Source: Sipunculus nudus
Lineage: Eukaryota; Annelida; Sipuncula; Golfingiida; Sipunculidae
DNA: 64,000 nt
Assembly: GCA_026874595.1 (NCBI GenBank)
Contig: CM049313.1
Span: forward strand, 53,705,659 to 53,769,658
Direction: 5' to 3'
The position numbers and the translations under genes were made by a program. The number at the start of each line of letters is the position of its first letter. Positions within the stretch are counted from its first letter, which is position 1. Of the stretch, positions 45,333 to 57,165 are shown in pieces. The notes under the pieces are model-generated. The model was not told the DNA's origin, ran no database searches, and was given only the letters and a program-made list of their open reading frames with translations.

Positions 45333-46716
45333 ATACCTGGCCGATATTTTAGGATGCGATTTACGTAAAATCTCCGTCTTTAATTAGTAATTAGAAGTGA
45401 TGAATAATCCTTAATCTATCTTCATAGAAGTCAAATATTTCCCATAGTATAAAAATCTGAATTAGGACTACACTGGTGAAGTAGGGAATATATAGATGAA
45501 TTCATGTCATATGACGAGGACATACGTCAGAAATATCACGTCATTACAGACAACGGAACCTGGTGTTAACCAAGTGAAAACAGCATGAGATGCCCAGAAC
45601 TTAGAAAATGAACGACACTTTCATATTCGAGGTTAAGTCAACGATACGTAGACTGTAATAAAGTCTTAGATACAAGATAAACAGATTATGTTAGTACAGT
45701 GGCACAACAGGTGTTAGAGAACGTTTACCTGGTGTTACGGGAGACCGTCCGCTGTGATGCTCTCGGCGTGGTCGGTCGTCACCTTTCCTGTTATGTTATG
45801 ACTCCCAGCCATGGTAGTTATGGCAACGCTTTTTCAGCCTCAGAGTTTGAAGAGGAGGGAGATCATTCATTTCTTAAACTTGTCTAGTCCTTAAATCTCG
45901 TTATAAAAAATCAGAGAGCACAGGTGTAACAAGGTTTGCGCACACAGTGTTCCTGGGGGTAAGTACTGGGATAATATGCGCTTATCCACCTTTGTGAGCC
46001 CGCCCCCGCCGTCTGTGGAGACGGTAGTTCTGGCCGACGAATTTGGCGGAGGCAGCGCTCACAGAAATAGATTCGTAGGACGAGGATAGTTGTACCTGTA
46101 CACCTGTTGTACGTAACTAGTTCAGGCAGCAGTCCTCGCTGTAAGGGAGAGGCAATGTGAATACAGCGACACCCAGTGAACTATACCGGCCCATTATAGA
46201 CTGAAGCGGACTTATATCCTGTAAAAACATGAAAATATGATAAGAGCTCGAGGAAAATTACATAATATAAGGGCATCATTGTTGAATTAGAAAGAAGTGA
46301 TTCATTTATTTTTGCTGGTAAAAAAAATTAGTAACTTTGTGTGGATAAGCAAAGAGAAATATAGATAGGCAGTGGTGAATTTTCCCAGACACGCAATTTG
46401 GATCGTCTTAAAACGTAATAAATCCTACCTGGAGTTGCTGGTCATGCTGAAAACAACACAATAAATACGCGTTTATTATATCTATATGGGCTGAAACAAT
46501 TATATTATCTCTTATCATATTTTAGAAATTATTTCATATTCTTAGACGGACCCTTACAGAGAAGTTCTTTGATCAAGACCTTTTTTTACCGTACAAGCAT
46601 CCTCCATCGGCGGCGAATGACACTTAATGTTCGGGTCCGTCAAGTAGAAAAGAGAAAAAACATCTTTCTTTTCAGTTATGAAAGTAAATGTTCTACTTTA
46701 TCTACTCATTTATAGC
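45333..46716. other. intergenic, no gene supported
   Basis: A more GC-rich patch at about 45960-46090 could be a promoter, but no start exon follows on either strand. A tiny open segment with splice-like borders occurs on the minus strand near 46435-46418 and is too short to call. Confidence 0.3.
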
Positions 46717-46965
46717 GAGCTACCTGTCGAGCTCATACCTACCTGTCGAGCCCATACCTACCTGTCGAGCTCATACCTACCTGTCGAGCTCATACCTACC
46801 TGTCGAGCCCATACCTACCTGTCGAGCCCATACCTACCTGTCGAGCCCATACCTACCTGTCGAGCCCATACCTACCTGTCGAGCCCATACCTTCCTGTCG
46901 AGCCCATACCTACCTGTCGAGCTCATACCTACCTGTCGAGCCCATACCTACCTGTCGAGCCCAAT
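46717..46965. repeat. 19-bp minisatellite, about 12.5 copies
   Basis: The unit is GAGCYCATACCTACCTGTC, where Y is T or C. It repeats without gaps; one unit has CTTCC in place of CTACC. Variants GAGCTC and GAGCCC are mixed along the array. Because 19 is not a multiple of 3, it reads open in more than one frame and is not evidence of a gene. Confidence 0.97.
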
Positions 46966-46969
46966 GGAT

Positions 46970-47487
46970 TTTATTCGATTTCTGAACATGGGACCCGGAC
47001 GCTGGAGTTGATCATTATGCATGACACTCAGTCATGTTAAGGTGTATTCAATGAGATCTTTTGGCGATACTATAGTGGAAAAAGCCAAATAGACAACAAA
47101 AAAACAGGAATCCCATAGCCTAATTATTTAAAATAAATAGATACAGAACCTCCAGATGTGACATTGCATCACCAACTATCACTGATTATATCCGAATGAC
47201 GTAATGTCTGTTTTAGCGAATAAGCCTGAAATAAGTACAGAACAGTTATTGGAAGGATAGAGGATAGGCCTGCGAGTACAAAAACTGAGATACATTTGTA
47301 TTTACATCTTATGTTATTCTATATAATTCTCATTGGATACAAAACTCACGATTACGCACATGTGCACACACATACACACATACACATATATATATATATA
47401 TATTATATATGCGAGGCTAACAAACAGTACTTGATGACTGATTATTGTAAAGTTAATACGTTTTCGTATATTGAATAGTCTCTCTTT

Positions 47488-47490
<3 letters not shown>
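46970..47490. other. intergenic, no feature seen
   Basis: A short CA/TA run near 47365-47408 is the only pattern. Confidence 0.35.

Positions 47491-47492
<2 letters not shown>

Positions 47493-47544
<52 letters not shown>
47493..47544. repeat. (TC)n microsatellite
   Basis: About 52 bp of TC repeat. Confidence 0.95.
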
Positions 47545-47546
<2 letters not shown>

Positions 47547-49700
47547 CTAAAATATAAGGCGCGATATGCTGACGTTTAATATATTATAGCCATTTTTGAT
47601 ATAAGACAAGTTTTACATAAATACATGATGATTCAAGATGTATCTCCTCGTGAGGAAATACTGATCTTGGTAAATTCATGGATCAAACACCGCGTGGTTG
47701 GTATTAATGGGCAGCCTTTCTCCCCACCATGTACTAATTGGCGGGCAAAAGGGATCCAAAAATATAATGGGCGAGACAATGATAAACATAGTGGAACAAC
47801 TATTACAGACTGATCGTTCTTTGGTAACCCTCAAGGTTTATAAAGTATGTTTAATCAGCGCATCCGACACTATACACTTGACGAGCATCAATATCAGTAG
47901 ATAAACACCACCATAATTATGAAGAAAAAAAATAGATCGATGTGTATGAGATTTATATTACGAGTTAAATTTTAGGAATTTGTTGCAAAAATGCTTTACT
48001 CTCCTTGATTGTATAAAATTACATGTATATACATTCTTGAGGGGTCAAGGGCAAAGGTCAAGGCCTTTTATGTGCACATCGTAACCTTTACTCCTTTTAA
48101 AACGTTATAAGCATGGAAAGTGATGAAAAAATTAACATGAAAACATAGGAGTCTGCAGGTAGAGACCAATAAAACAGCCACCTGCAGAAGGCCGCCACCT
48201 GTCTGCCCTGCCAGGCGTCATTAATGTCTATTATTTTGTATACAGCTCGTAAAAGGTTAACGAGGTTGGGCTAAGCGACGAAAAAACGCCCCGAGGCCGC
48301 CCTACAGGTGGAAGCTCCCCTCACATCTATTCTGTATATATACAGCAGGACGTCTTCTTAGAACAGGTGTACCGGAGGTAGACGGCACACTGGTTTAAAT
48401 GGGCTGCATAGTTTTATTCTTTTTCTTTAGATATCGTTAGCATGTCAATGCATAGACTGTGAGAGTTCATATGGGATTATCTTGTAAACCACATCACAAG
48501 CTTACACCCTTTATATTGTTTATATTTAGAATAGTAATTATCAATCCTCAGCCAGGTACAGTTTTTAGTTTTTTTTATTTGGTTTGTTTGTTGGCAAAGT
48601 TACTGATGCATATATTAATGCGCTTTCTCATGAATGCCTAATTAACGTTTGATCTAGATCCTGCCAAGATGATCCAGAATGTTTGCGGAGGTATACTTGT
48701 GGTCTCTTACGGCATCCTATTTAAATAATTAATTCAAGCAGAAAAAAAGTTTGTACATCACAAACTTGAAGACTTGTCATTGGTTCTTAAAGCCGAGTGT
48801 CCATGAAGAATCCTTGATGTCATTTCACTTCTCAGAGTCAAAGGTGTATATGTCTAACAGTGCTAGTCCTTCATCTATATTTTAATTTTAAGTGGTGACT
48901 CTAAATCGTTGTCAAGCAACTCATCTGTGGCCACATCTCAGAATCGACAACGTCTAGTCTTGATATGTGAAGGAAGGTGCCAAGTATGTCCTATGGGGAT
49001 CATTTCAATATCTTGCCAAATATCCGTAGGAAGTTAACATCATTTCATAAAGGGTCCACTTCTGCGCCGTCTGTCAGAAACTACGTCAAATGCGTGCATC
49101 TAGCGGGTAAACTCGGAGAAGAACCTCGAATAACTTTCTCAGCGCAAGAACGGGTACGCTGCGATACATTTGAAGTCTATAAAAGGGCTTATATAGAAGC
49201 AGGAGGTTCGGCCTGGTGGCGGTGAGGAAAACGACAGCGGTTGTTTGTGGTTCGTCAAATATTAGAGGCATTTTTTATTCGCCAATATCGTTCAACAGGC
49301 AGATTCAAAATTGTTAATAAATGAAATTTAATTTACAATTGGTATATCCATAAATTTGACATGCAATATGTGACATCCGAGTTTCAGATTGACGCGAAAC
49401 GGCAGACTATGAGCGTTATCGAAAAACTGGAGAAATAAACCTGTCAGAGCGCGTTTATGGAACACAAAAGTACTCCGAGAGATTTTGGTGGCTATTACAG
49501 TCACTTATATACACTTTCTGTGTCAACTGGCCGGTCATTTTCTAAATTCTTCTTATAACGAAAGAGTGTATGGACGGGATGATATACCAACATTTACAGA
49601 TCTATTTTACAGTAAATTTAAGTAAAACAGTAACAAAAATTTTTTAAAAATTAGAAACTAAAATTCTGCATTCTCAGGAATGCAAGCCTCCGCCATGTGG
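47545..49700. other. intergenic, no gene supported
   Basis: Short open frames (for example 48977-49225) have no recognisable domain or splice context. Confidence 0.35.
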
Positions 49701-49910
49701 GGGTCCCTGTTATGGACTGACCCAAAGCGTGTATGCATTCTGTTACAGGTGCTCTTTTTATTGTGTGACACGGGCGTAACTCGTGTTGTTGTTACATTTT
49801 ATGTTTAATCCGTACTGGTTGAACTCTCGTTGTCATGTGAGCCTTGGGTTTTCACGCCTGGTCGTGAGTCACGTGATGAGCCTGGTGTGTAGAGACACAC
49901 GGCTATGTCT

Positions 49911-49976
49911 TTCTAGAGAATTCCTGAAACGCGTGTTGTGCAGGACCCTATAGACTGTTCGAGAAGTGGAACATTC
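49911..49976 (+). promoter_or_regulatory. clustered heat-shock-element-like motifs
   Basis: TTC-ta-GAg-aa-TTC-ct-GAA (49911-49928) matches the alternating nTTCnnGAAn pattern at 11 of 12 core bases. A second cluster has TTC-ga-GAA (49958-49965) and GAA-ca-TTC (49969-49976). The TATA box lies about 20 bases further downstream. This is the arrangement bound by heat shock factor trimers in hsp promoters. Confidence 0.55.
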
Positions 49977-49995
49977 CCGGCTTGGGGTGTGAAAG

Positions 49996-50004
49996 TATAT
50001 AAAG
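49996..50004 (+). promoter_or_regulatory. TATA box of the LTR-like unit
   Basis: TATATAAAG followed by GGGGCTG. Transcription would begin near 50025. Confidence 0.6.
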
Positions 50005-50744
50005 GGGCTGTTTTTTAGAACGGAAGGGCAGAGCAGAGCAGATACCAGCGGACGCAGAAGCGTGTGTCAGGACCTTATCCGACGAATGCGGCAATTATAG
50101 ATTTTCAAGAACTTTCTCCGGGATTTTATACATTTTGACTTCAGTTTACTGTCTGTATTGTTGCAAGAACTTTCCACTGGACTGTCATTCTCCGAGAGTT
50201 TACATTCAAAGGACTTATCGTTGTGATGGTGTTGGTATCGAGGTACTATACCATTATCTTTCTGTGTGATTGTATTGACGTGTTGCTTTAACGCTTTTTT
50301 ACTGTATGATTGTATTGATTTAGTGTATTGTTAGGGTTGTTTTAAGAATAAATTATAGTTATTTGTTAACAAAAAAACACTGACTTCTTTATTCATTCCC
50401 CTAGACATTTCCCGCTGCCTAGTGTTACAGAATCTGATTTTTTTTATCTCCGTTACAGAATTTGTCTTCATTACGCATACGTGATCTGTTTATATTAGGT
50501 TCCGTAACACTTCAGTTATTCGACCCATATAGGATACCCAGGTTCAAAGTGATTTTACATTTGTGACTATTCCTTGATGATGCTCCTGAATAGAAATGTA
50601 AAGGTTTATCAATAAAATTTATTATACTAATTTATAGTGTCCTAGTTTCCGATGAAGCGACTTGACGTCTTGTGATGAAAATAGTATCACCTGAAGCGAT
50701 ACGGGGGAAACACCGAAACCTTTCTTTAGGAGGTTCAGTACTAT

Positions 50745-50858
50745 TTTTGTGGGCTGGACCCCCCCCCCCCCCCCTTCCGGACCTAGGGACCTTTTTTAGG
50801 CTTTATTATTGGTCTTCCTCGGTCAACCCCTCCTTTTGCTAAATCCTGGATCCGCCCT
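50745..50858. mobile_element. truncated copy of the CAGGGGCGGATCC MITE
   Basis: The right end AAATCCTGGATCCGCCC matches the ends of the 11972-12183 element in inverted form. A poly(C) run of about 18 and a GGACC-rich interior resemble that copy. Confidence 0.6.
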
Positions 50859-51244
50859 TAATCACCCAGACACGTCACAATTTTTCATAATTCTATATGT
50901 TTCGTGACCGTAAGATACTGTTGGCATGGGCTGACCGAGACACTCCGTAAATAAAAAAACAGAGATCAAAGTTCCAGCAAGCAGAATAGCCTAAAGTGAA
51001 ACGACGGATGTAGGAGCCAAAGCCAAAGTTCAGGGGAATGGAATGTCGTGACAGTTTATCAAACAAGGAAGCTTCTAAATAGTGTTAACGCGTGTATGTA
51101 CACAAGACATCCAGCTTTACGATGTCTGGGTCTTACCCATTTAGATACTCTTTGTATTAATTAATTGATACATGATGAAAAAAAGTCACCAATGGGGCGG
51201 GTCCTTTTTCATCAGGGATTCCCAGGACGCCATTTACACGATGC

Positions 51245-51252
51245 TTTATATA
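51245..51252 (+). promoter_or_regulatory. TATA box of gene C
   Basis: TTTATATA about 120 bases before the gene C start codon, comparable in position to the TATA boxes of genes A and B. Confidence 0.5.
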
Positions 51253-51372
51253 CACCAGGAAATATCAAAACCAAAACCTCAATTGTAAAAACGAGTTGGA
51301 CCTCCGCTGTCTCAGGAAGGTCTGATTCACATTTGATGCATTATCTTCGTAGGAAATACATTGAAGACCAAA

Positions 51373-54300
51373 ATGACTTCAAGATGGATTTTTAGTCGCT
51401 TAACACTAGGTAAAAGATTTTTTTCTACATATATCCATTTTTATGAAAACTATGATAGCACCCATATATATAGGCCTACATGAGGGTCAGTGAATCTGCT
51501 TGTTAAAATATCAAGTCCAATGAATCGATGGTCTTGCCAACTTTTGCCGTATTGATGTCGTACTTACTGCTCTCCGTCCATGACCCACTTAAATTCCTGC
51601 AAAGTCTGATAGTTAATATTTGAACATGACTATTACTTTACTATCCTGTAAATATGAGTATTATTTTATAAGTTACAATGAATTTTTATTACTCTGTAGG
51701 CCTATTGTCATCACCATTAGGTACAAATTACTGGATTGCCAATAACAGAATAAAATGATTCTTGGTTTAATTATTAATACGTGTCATCCTCTGAAGATTT
51801 TAGCAATAGTTTAGTAACTGAAAAAATCTCTCTATTTTATCTTAATCTATAGAGATTGTCCTGGTCACCTTGACACGGAATCACTCTTCAGAAGGAGCCC
51901 CTACCATCGGACATTCCACAAGTACGATCCATCTTGATAAAAGTACCAGCGGAACTACACTAGAAATATACACTAGAAAACCGCAGGCTGGAAGCAACAG
52001 TACAACCAACATTAGCATGGTAACCAAAACAGCACGAACTGGAAGCGACAGTACAACCAACGTTAGCAGGGTAACCCCAACAGGACAAACTGGAAGCGGC
52101 AGTACAACCAATGTTAGCAGGGTAACCCCAACAGCACAAATTGGAAGCGACACTACAACCAACGTTGGCACGGTACCCACAACAACACAAACTGGAAGCG
52201 ACAGTACAACCAACGTTGGCACGGTACCCACAACAACACAAACTGGAAGCGACAGTACAACCAACGTTAGCACGGTACCCACAACAACACAAACTGGAAG
52301 CGACAGTACAACCAACGTTGGCACGGTACCCACAACAACACAAACTGGAAGCGACAGTACAACCAACGTTGGCACGGTACCCACAACAACACAAACTGGA
52401 AGCGACAGTACAACCAACGTTGGCACGGTACCCACAACAACACAAACCGGAAGCGACAGTGCAACCAACGTTGGCACGGTACCCACAACAACACAAACTG
52501 GAAGCGACAGTACAACCAACGTTGGCACGGTACCCACAACAGCACAAACTGGAAGCGACAGTACAACCAACGTTGGCACGGTACCCACAACAGCACAAAC
52601 TGAAAGCGACAGTTCAACCAACGTTAGCACGGTACCCACAACAGCACAAACTGGAAGCGACAGTACAAACAACGTTAGCACGGTACCCACAACAGCACAA
52701 ACTGTTAGCGACAGTACAACCAACGTTAGCACGGTACCCACAACAGCACAAACTGTTAGCGACAGTACAACCAACGTTAGCAGGGTACCCCATACAGCAC
52801 AAACTGGAAGCGACAGTACAACCAACGTCACCTCAACAACACAAACTGGAAGCGACAGTACAACCAACGTTAGCACGGTAACCCCAACAGCACAAACTGG
52901 AAGCGACAGTACAAACAACGTTAGCACGGCAACCGCAACATCGCAAGATGAAGCCGACAGTACAACCAATGTAAATACGATAACTACAACAGCCCAAATT
53001 ACAAGTGATACTGAAACAAATATAAATGAGGTAAATACAACCTCACAAACAGAGTATCACACAGGGAGTAGAACAAACACTCACAAAAACAATTTTACAT
53101 TCACTGATGGTGGGATGACAACCCGATATACGTCAAGTTCTGTATCACAACCTGCAAGCTATAATGGAACAAATAACGGCGTGGCAGCTACTTCTCTTAC
53201 CACGACTGACGGGGCAATTATTGAAAACACCGTAATTGTGGCTTCCCAGACCACTAATGACGGAGGAACTTACATATATACGTCAGAAACTTCAGTCCCA
53301 TCTGCTGGCAATAGTGGAACAAACGACAATATGACACCAACTGAAAGTGGTGGTCGAACAGACAGTAATACAGAAACCATGACCGGTACAAACACCGGTA
53401 CGTTAGATATGACTACAGTGTATACTGCACCCGTCGATGGAACAAACACGGCAATTCAAAATGCGAGCGACGCTGGGGCATACGAATTTACAGTTAGCAT
53501 GACTTCACTAAATGCAACCAGATATGAAACAACTTTATATACGGTCACTGAGACTACTAAAAAAATAAACGACAGAAGTACAGTCGGATTCACAAAAACC
53601 ACGATCACACACGCTGTAACGGCGAGTCCCAGCATATCTAGGTGAGGTTTCTTCACGTAACGTTCTTGGTTATAAAAAAAGAATTGGTTTATCAAAACGC
53701 TGTAACACATCAGGGTAACACAGGGATGACATGTATACCAGAGGATATCTTATGTCGGTATCATGTATCCAGATATGTCCCCCCAATTCCACAAGTTTTC
53801 AGACCTGTTAAAAATCTTCCGATGTCTCCCCAATCCTTCTCACTATCTCTGATCCCGGTATCACTCCAATGTCACCCAGTATTACTCCGTTGTTAAGTCG
53901 GTATCACATCCGGACACAGCGTGGACAACAAGGGCAATGCGTGAGCATTGTCTTTGTCGGCGATTGGACCCGTAGTTGCAAAGAATAGGTCAGAATATGT
54001 CACTTGTGATTTACATAAAGATAAGATAAAAGCTATAGCTTTCGGAAGTATCGTGCGGTTATCTCCAGCAAACAAGCGTGCATGACTCTAGGACCAAGGC
54101 CAACCTGATAACTCATTTGTCATTATTTACCATGTTGTACGAACAAAAACCTTACTCTAATATTGTTTTTATGAGTAATCGGGGGATATATTGCTTTAAT
54201 GTCATGTCGAAAAAAATCATCATTAAGTAAAATAGCATCCCCATTTCATATTTTGCTTTTACGCAAAAGCTGAGCCACTACCAATGTAATCTGAGAGGGT

Positions 54301-55239
54301 ATTTTGTAACCCAGAAAGAGCACGGACTTGCACATAAGCTCAGGTATACTTAGAATGTTACTTTAATTAGCTATACTTGTAGACCGGAATAAGCAAGAAA
54401 TTTGTCTTTATTTAGAGTGATTAAAAGGTTAAATTGTGGTTCAGAATATGGTGTCACAATTTCTTTACCATTATTAGATTTTACTCAGAAAACTGTCTTG
54501 TTAAAGCCAATACATCGCACGCAATCAAGGGATCAATGCTATATACTCGTTCCGCTTGGTCCCAGAGGGTTGCCAAAGGGCTTGACATCAGTGATGAGAA
54601 CGTGCCAGCAGGCCTGTTAGAATTCATTATTTATAATGTCTTAACCAAGCAACTGTCATGTAAACTGAGCTATAACGTGCGTTATATTAATGATAAACCA
54701 AGGCCGAAAACAAAACGCTTTTTGCTATGTATATTTTGCCAAGTAAAACCTCATATAAGATAGAGCATGGAAAAATATCAGCTTGGCTTTCAGTTGTGCT
54801 CACAAGGAAATATTATGTTTTCTGTTTTCTTATGAGTCTGGCACAGATATGCTAAACTGCCTCTACAAAATTCCTTTTAGACAGTTTTTAATGTTACTAA
54901 GTACCGACCCTGCCTGCCCGTAATACTTATTCAGTGACCGTGGAAAGTAACTTTTAGAATCTTATAGAATAAAAACTCCTAATAGACAACAACAATCCAT
55001 TCCATAGAAAATATTTTCTCGCTAAATTTTGTTAATTTCATATGGATTAAGATACTTAAAAAATGAACTTTATCCATCATTATTATCCATTTTTTTTTTA
55101 TTTCTAATATCAGCTTAAGCACTAAGTAACTTCCTTTTTTTTTCTTCGTTTCAGTGCTGTTGCGTGCAAGGCGTCCAACACACTTCTATGGTGTCTGCTG
55201 TATGCCCTTGTCTGCAAGTGGTACAGCGGCAATGTGTGA
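51373..55239 (+). CDS. gene C: GPI-anchored mucin-like protein with 17-residue repeats, three exons
   Basis: Inferred by splicing: exon 1 51373-51409 (37 nt), exon 2 51853-53641 (1789 nt), exon 3 55155-55239 (85 nt), for 636 residues. Exon 1 encodes MTSRWIFSRLTL and ends G/GTAAAA (phase 1). The acceptor TTAATCTATAG/AG adds Glu and IVLVTL, so the signal peptide carries a charged residue, which is unusual. Exon 2 is a Thr/Ser-rich mucin-like domain of about 21 repeats of TGSDSTTNVGTVPTTTQ type (51987-53048), then a non-repeated Thr-rich part. It ends TCTAG/GTGAGG (phase 2). Exon 3 follows TTTTCTTCGTTTCAG and encodes AVACKASNTLLWCLLYALVC, then KWYSGNV, read as a GPI signal or a short membrane anchor. 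Exon 1 length, both phases and the tail match genes A and B. Likely a heavily O-glycosylated surface protein. Function unknown. Confidence 0.78.
51987..53048 (+). repeat. 51-bp coding minisatellite of gene C
   Basis: About 21 units of 17 residues. The central ones (about 52140-52560) are nearly identical at DNA level, while the outer ones are divergent, the usual pattern of an expanding array. One unit near 52820 lacks three residues. NVST units add N-glycosylation sites and NVGT units do not. Because 51 is a multiple of 3, other frames on both strands also stay open. Confidence 0.95.
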
Positions 55240-55275
55240 TGTGATCTAACAAAACAACAAAAGTCTGCAGGACCT

Positions 55276-55281
55276 ATTAAA
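55276..55281 (+). terminator. possible polyadenylation signal of gene C
   Basis: ATTAAA about 37 bases after the stop codon. A canonical AATAAA is found only much further on (about 56095). Confidence 0.3.
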
Positions 55282-55289
55282 TCATATAC

Positions 55290-56360
55290 TAGTGATTGGT
55301 TTAGATTCTATCTATCCCCATCATATATTCAGCTAGACTGGCAAAGTTTGTATGCTTCACTATCGGCAAATGTATATAGTGGTTGGTTCTACCATCTGGT
55401 GGGATATTATAAAACTAATTCTAACTCGTGATACCATTGGGTCTTACAAAATTCCTGACTCGGCTAAGTCTGTCGAGGCGTGGAAGTACGTTTTGTCTTG
55501 CAGATCTTAGTTGAAAATATAATAACTAACGTGAAAGGTTAATTAATGTAGGTTATAATTCATGTGAATATAATTTAGCTTCTTCAAGAAGGTTAGCGGA
55601 CTAGAAAATGCTTTATAACGGATGCACAGAATATCTGAAAAAATACCTGTGTATTAAATTGTATTTGTACATAAACTCCATGCATCATTGTAAGGTTAGC
55701 AATATTATTGTCAACAGATAATATATAAAAAGATGTCGACGATAACAACCGAGACATTTGGAGATATCTTCAAAAGAAAAAGAAAAAAAAAACACACATG
55801 TCAAAATCATTAATGTTTTTCCTCTTTTGGTGATAATAACTGTCTGGTATCTACAGAAATGTCTTATGTTCACACTCTGGTCAGAAACTTTATTCATTGC
55901 CAAATTAATTCGAATGGAATCGGCTGATATTGAAGACCTTGGGTATGAGAGTTTTGGACGTCCTGAGCTAGGTGACTGGGTGCGGCCAAATTTTGTCGCC
56001 TTCTGAACATGAGAAACAATACCTTATTATCTTAATTACCTATTTAATAAAGGTGGAACATTTGGGACATTTCTGTACTGACAGCAAGATTTGTGAATAA
56101 ATTTGTAACCTGTAATAAGTTTACGAAAGCATAGAATAATTTAAGACCCTCCAATGGAACATTCAAAGCCATATCTTAACATTACATCCCGCATAAAGTC
56201 AGAGCGCTTTCTTCGCGATTCATTTTTACACATTCCTTCGGCCAAGATGTACACATCTGATTCTTCACGTTCAAAACAAGCGACTGCAGGCATCTACCAA
56301 ATCAGAGGCACGGATAAAATAGCGCATGGAATCTCTCGTTACGTTACAGCCGTGAAAAAA
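55290..56360. other. downstream of gene C, no gene supported
   Basis: AT-rich DNA. No domain-bearing frame seen. Confidence 0.35.
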
Positions 56361-56362
56361 AA

Positions 56363-57165
56363 GATTCGAGGTGCCCCACCAGTCTTATATACAAGCTAAA
56401 GCAATCCAAGATCGGTGGACACGCCAAAAATCAGGCTAATTCATTAAACCACTCCTGAGATAAATGCATGAATGTAATCTACAAATACGTGTTTTTAGGT
56501 GGGGCCACCCTTTTTGCGTACGAGAAATCTACCCAAGTTGGATGAATATGCACATTTCAGGCCGATACGCCTTAGTGCTGCCGGGAAAAGGGCATTAATG
56601 TATTGACAAAAACCGGGAAGATAGGTTGCGCCACCCGTCTGGTATACGACAAGATGTCCAAGACGGATAAACATGCAAAATTCAAGGCTGATACATACCT
56701 GTGATATGTACAATGTTCACCAAGACAGATTTATGGATAGACACAATGCGAAAACGATTTTAGAGTGCACAACTAAGCTTTTGTATGAGATTAAGGAATC
56801 AAAGATGTATAGACAACAATTCCAGCGGATTTTTCAAACCACTCCTAAGATAAATGCATGGATATATTGTACGAATACGTGATATGGTGGCGCCACCTGT
56901 CTTGTGTACAACAAAGCTATCAAAGTTGGATGGACATGCCAAATTTCAGGCCGATACATTTCACCACCCTGAGATATGTGTGATTTTCATCCAAAGACGC
57001 ACCGGTGGAAGCAAAGTGGAAACGATTGCAGATGGCGCCACTATCTTAAGTACAAGGTGGAGATGCTGCACAATTTCAGCCCAACATAATTAACAGTTCT
57101 GTTGTTTTCACTAGAAAAAGACGCACAGATGGACATCACACAAGAAGGATTGCAGATGGCGCAAC
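56363..57165. repeat. six degenerate tandem repeats of about 125-145 bp
   Basis: Each unit has a GCGCCACC-like box (near 56500, 56628, 56887, 57033 and others). Most then have GTTGGATGGACATGCC, TTTCAGGCCGATAC and a GAGATA...GATTTTCATCCAAAGA part. Units are roughly 60-75% alike. No protein function was recognised. Confidence 0.65.

Larger units (their letters stand above)
49741..50428 (+). mobile_element. LTR-like unit, possible solo LTR with heat-shock-type promoter
   Basis: The unit starts TGTTACAGG and ends CTAGTGTTACA. It has a TATA box TATATAAAG at 49996-50004 and AATAAA at 50346-50351, a spacing that fits a U3-R-U5 layout. Upstream of the TATA are clustered heat-shock-like elements at 49911-49928 and 49958-49976. 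No protein is encoded and no second LTR was found, so it could be a solo LTR. No direct target duplication is visible at these ends, so the boundaries are uncertain and an orphan host promoter is possible. Confidence 0.45.

Noticed and set aside
46678-47040. Frames with repeated TYLSS/PTCRAH over the 19-bp minisatellite, and a CRISPR-like appearance
   Set aside because: The units are directly adjacent with no unique spacers, the genome is eukaryotic, and 19 bp is not a codon multiple.
49709-49741. Alternative LTR start at TGTTATGG (49709)
   Set aside because: It gives no better target duplication than 49741. Neither start is proven, so the shorter form was kept.
51881-52969. Long open frames on the minus strand and in other frames across gene C repeats (362, 246, 212 codons)
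   Set aside because: They arise because the 51-bp repeat is a multiple of three, so several frames stay open. They lack splice context, while the chosen frame joins correctly to a signal-peptide exon and a tail exon.
54434-54763. 109-codon frame in intron 2 of gene C
   Set aside because: It lies inside the intron, shows no domain, and the intron borders on either side are strong.
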